NCBI RefSeq assembly: GCF_009905545.1
Contig: NZ_JAAALB010000024.1
Coordinates: 22,874 to 86,873 of the forward strand
Direction of reading: 5' to 3'
From: Cellulophaga sp. BC115SP
GTDB lineage: Bacteria; Bacteroidota; Bacteroidia; Cytophagales; Spirosomataceae
Length of the DNA stretch: 64,000 nt
Every line of letters starts with the position of its first letter. Within the stretch, counting starts at the first letter, position 1. The translations under genes and the position numbers were made by a program. A model generated the notes under the pieces. That model saw only the letters and a program-made list of their open reading frames with translations, was not told where the DNA came from and searched no databases. This document shows, piece by piece, positions 63,850 to 64,000 of this stretch.

Positions 63850-64000
63850 CGATTAAAAAGGTTTTACTCGCAAGTTAAATTTATTGAATTAAAGTAAATG
63901 ATTCTAAGGATACTCTACCCAGCTTTTTTAGGATCTGATAATGAGTGACTTGTAATTTTATCCACCTAAGCAATTTAATTAGGGTATGTTCCATTGCCAA
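63850..64000. other. Window end, no gene seen
   Basis: This last 151 bp holds no convincing coding sequence. It is AT-rich and contains an inverted fragment ATTCTAAGGAT at 63901-63911 that resembles the head of the family-5 repeat, too short to assign. Confidence 0.4.

Noticed and set aside
1..64000. tRNA, rRNA, riboswitch or prophage genes
   Set aside because: No cloverleaf with conserved T-loop, no rRNA-like stretch, and no integrase, capsid or portal-like protein was seen. A covariance-model search would be needed to exclude small RNAs.

Overview
The window looks like chromosomal DNA of an AT-rich Bacteroidota, most likely order Cytophagales (Flectobacillus/Arcicella/Runella-like). The support is a SusC/SusD pair driven by an ECF sigma factor and a FecR anti-sigma factor, many lipoproteins with short lipobox signals, promoters of the TAnnTTTG type, mostly no Shine-Dalgarno sequence (19722-21239 is a GGAGG exception), and strong hairpin terminators. 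The genus is inference. I see no tRNA, rRNA, CRISPR array, phage or transposase gene.

Layout. 1-4.8 kb: a minus-strand D-amino-acid operon (serine hydrolase/D-aminoacylase fusion, DUF1611/DgcN-like, enolase-superfamily DgcA/dipeptide-epimerase-like) with a divergent Lrp/AsnC regulator. 4.8-15.1 kb: M28 peptidase, an MBOAT O-acetyltransferase with an AlgX/AlgJ-like SGNH lipoprotein, small secreted or lipoprotein genes (TPR/Sel1, double PilJ-type domain), thioredoxin and a YgiQ radical-SAM protein. 15.3-22.2 kb: a TolC-EmrA-EmrB-type efflux operon, then an acetate CoA-transferase divergent from an AraC regulator. 22.2-45.4 kb: mostly monocistronic accessory and housekeeping genes: an Ivy-like lysozyme-inhibitor candidate, ankyrin protein, DoxX/HxlR pair around a perfect 18+18 bp palindrome, cupin, AraC, acyltransferase, ThuA, a NamZ-type muramidase, peptidases, GNAT, nucleotidyltransferase and methionine aminopeptidase. 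45.7-57.8 kb: an SDR gene, then a polysaccharide utilisation locus (sigma, FecR, SusC with STN domain, SusD, GH89 alpha-N-acetylglucosaminidase, HGSNAT-like transmembrane acetyltransferase). 58-64 kb: an accessory stretch of retropepsin-like protease, AraC, YcxB-like and orphan genes punctuated by four copies of one hairpin repeat, the last of which truncates a nucleoside hydrolase gene.

How it fits together. Several loci point to scavenging of cell-wall and amino-sugar material: D-amino-acid deacylation and D-Glu catabolism at the left end, the exo-muramidase in the middle, and alpha-GlcNAc release by the GH89 locus. The GH89 + HGSNAT pair mirrors two consecutive steps of lysosomal heparan sulfate breakdown. 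The most unusual non-coding content is a set of at least five intergenic repeat families. One contains a compensatory base-pair change in its hairpin, one brackets single genes in cassette-like fashion, and one sits inside the utilisation locus.
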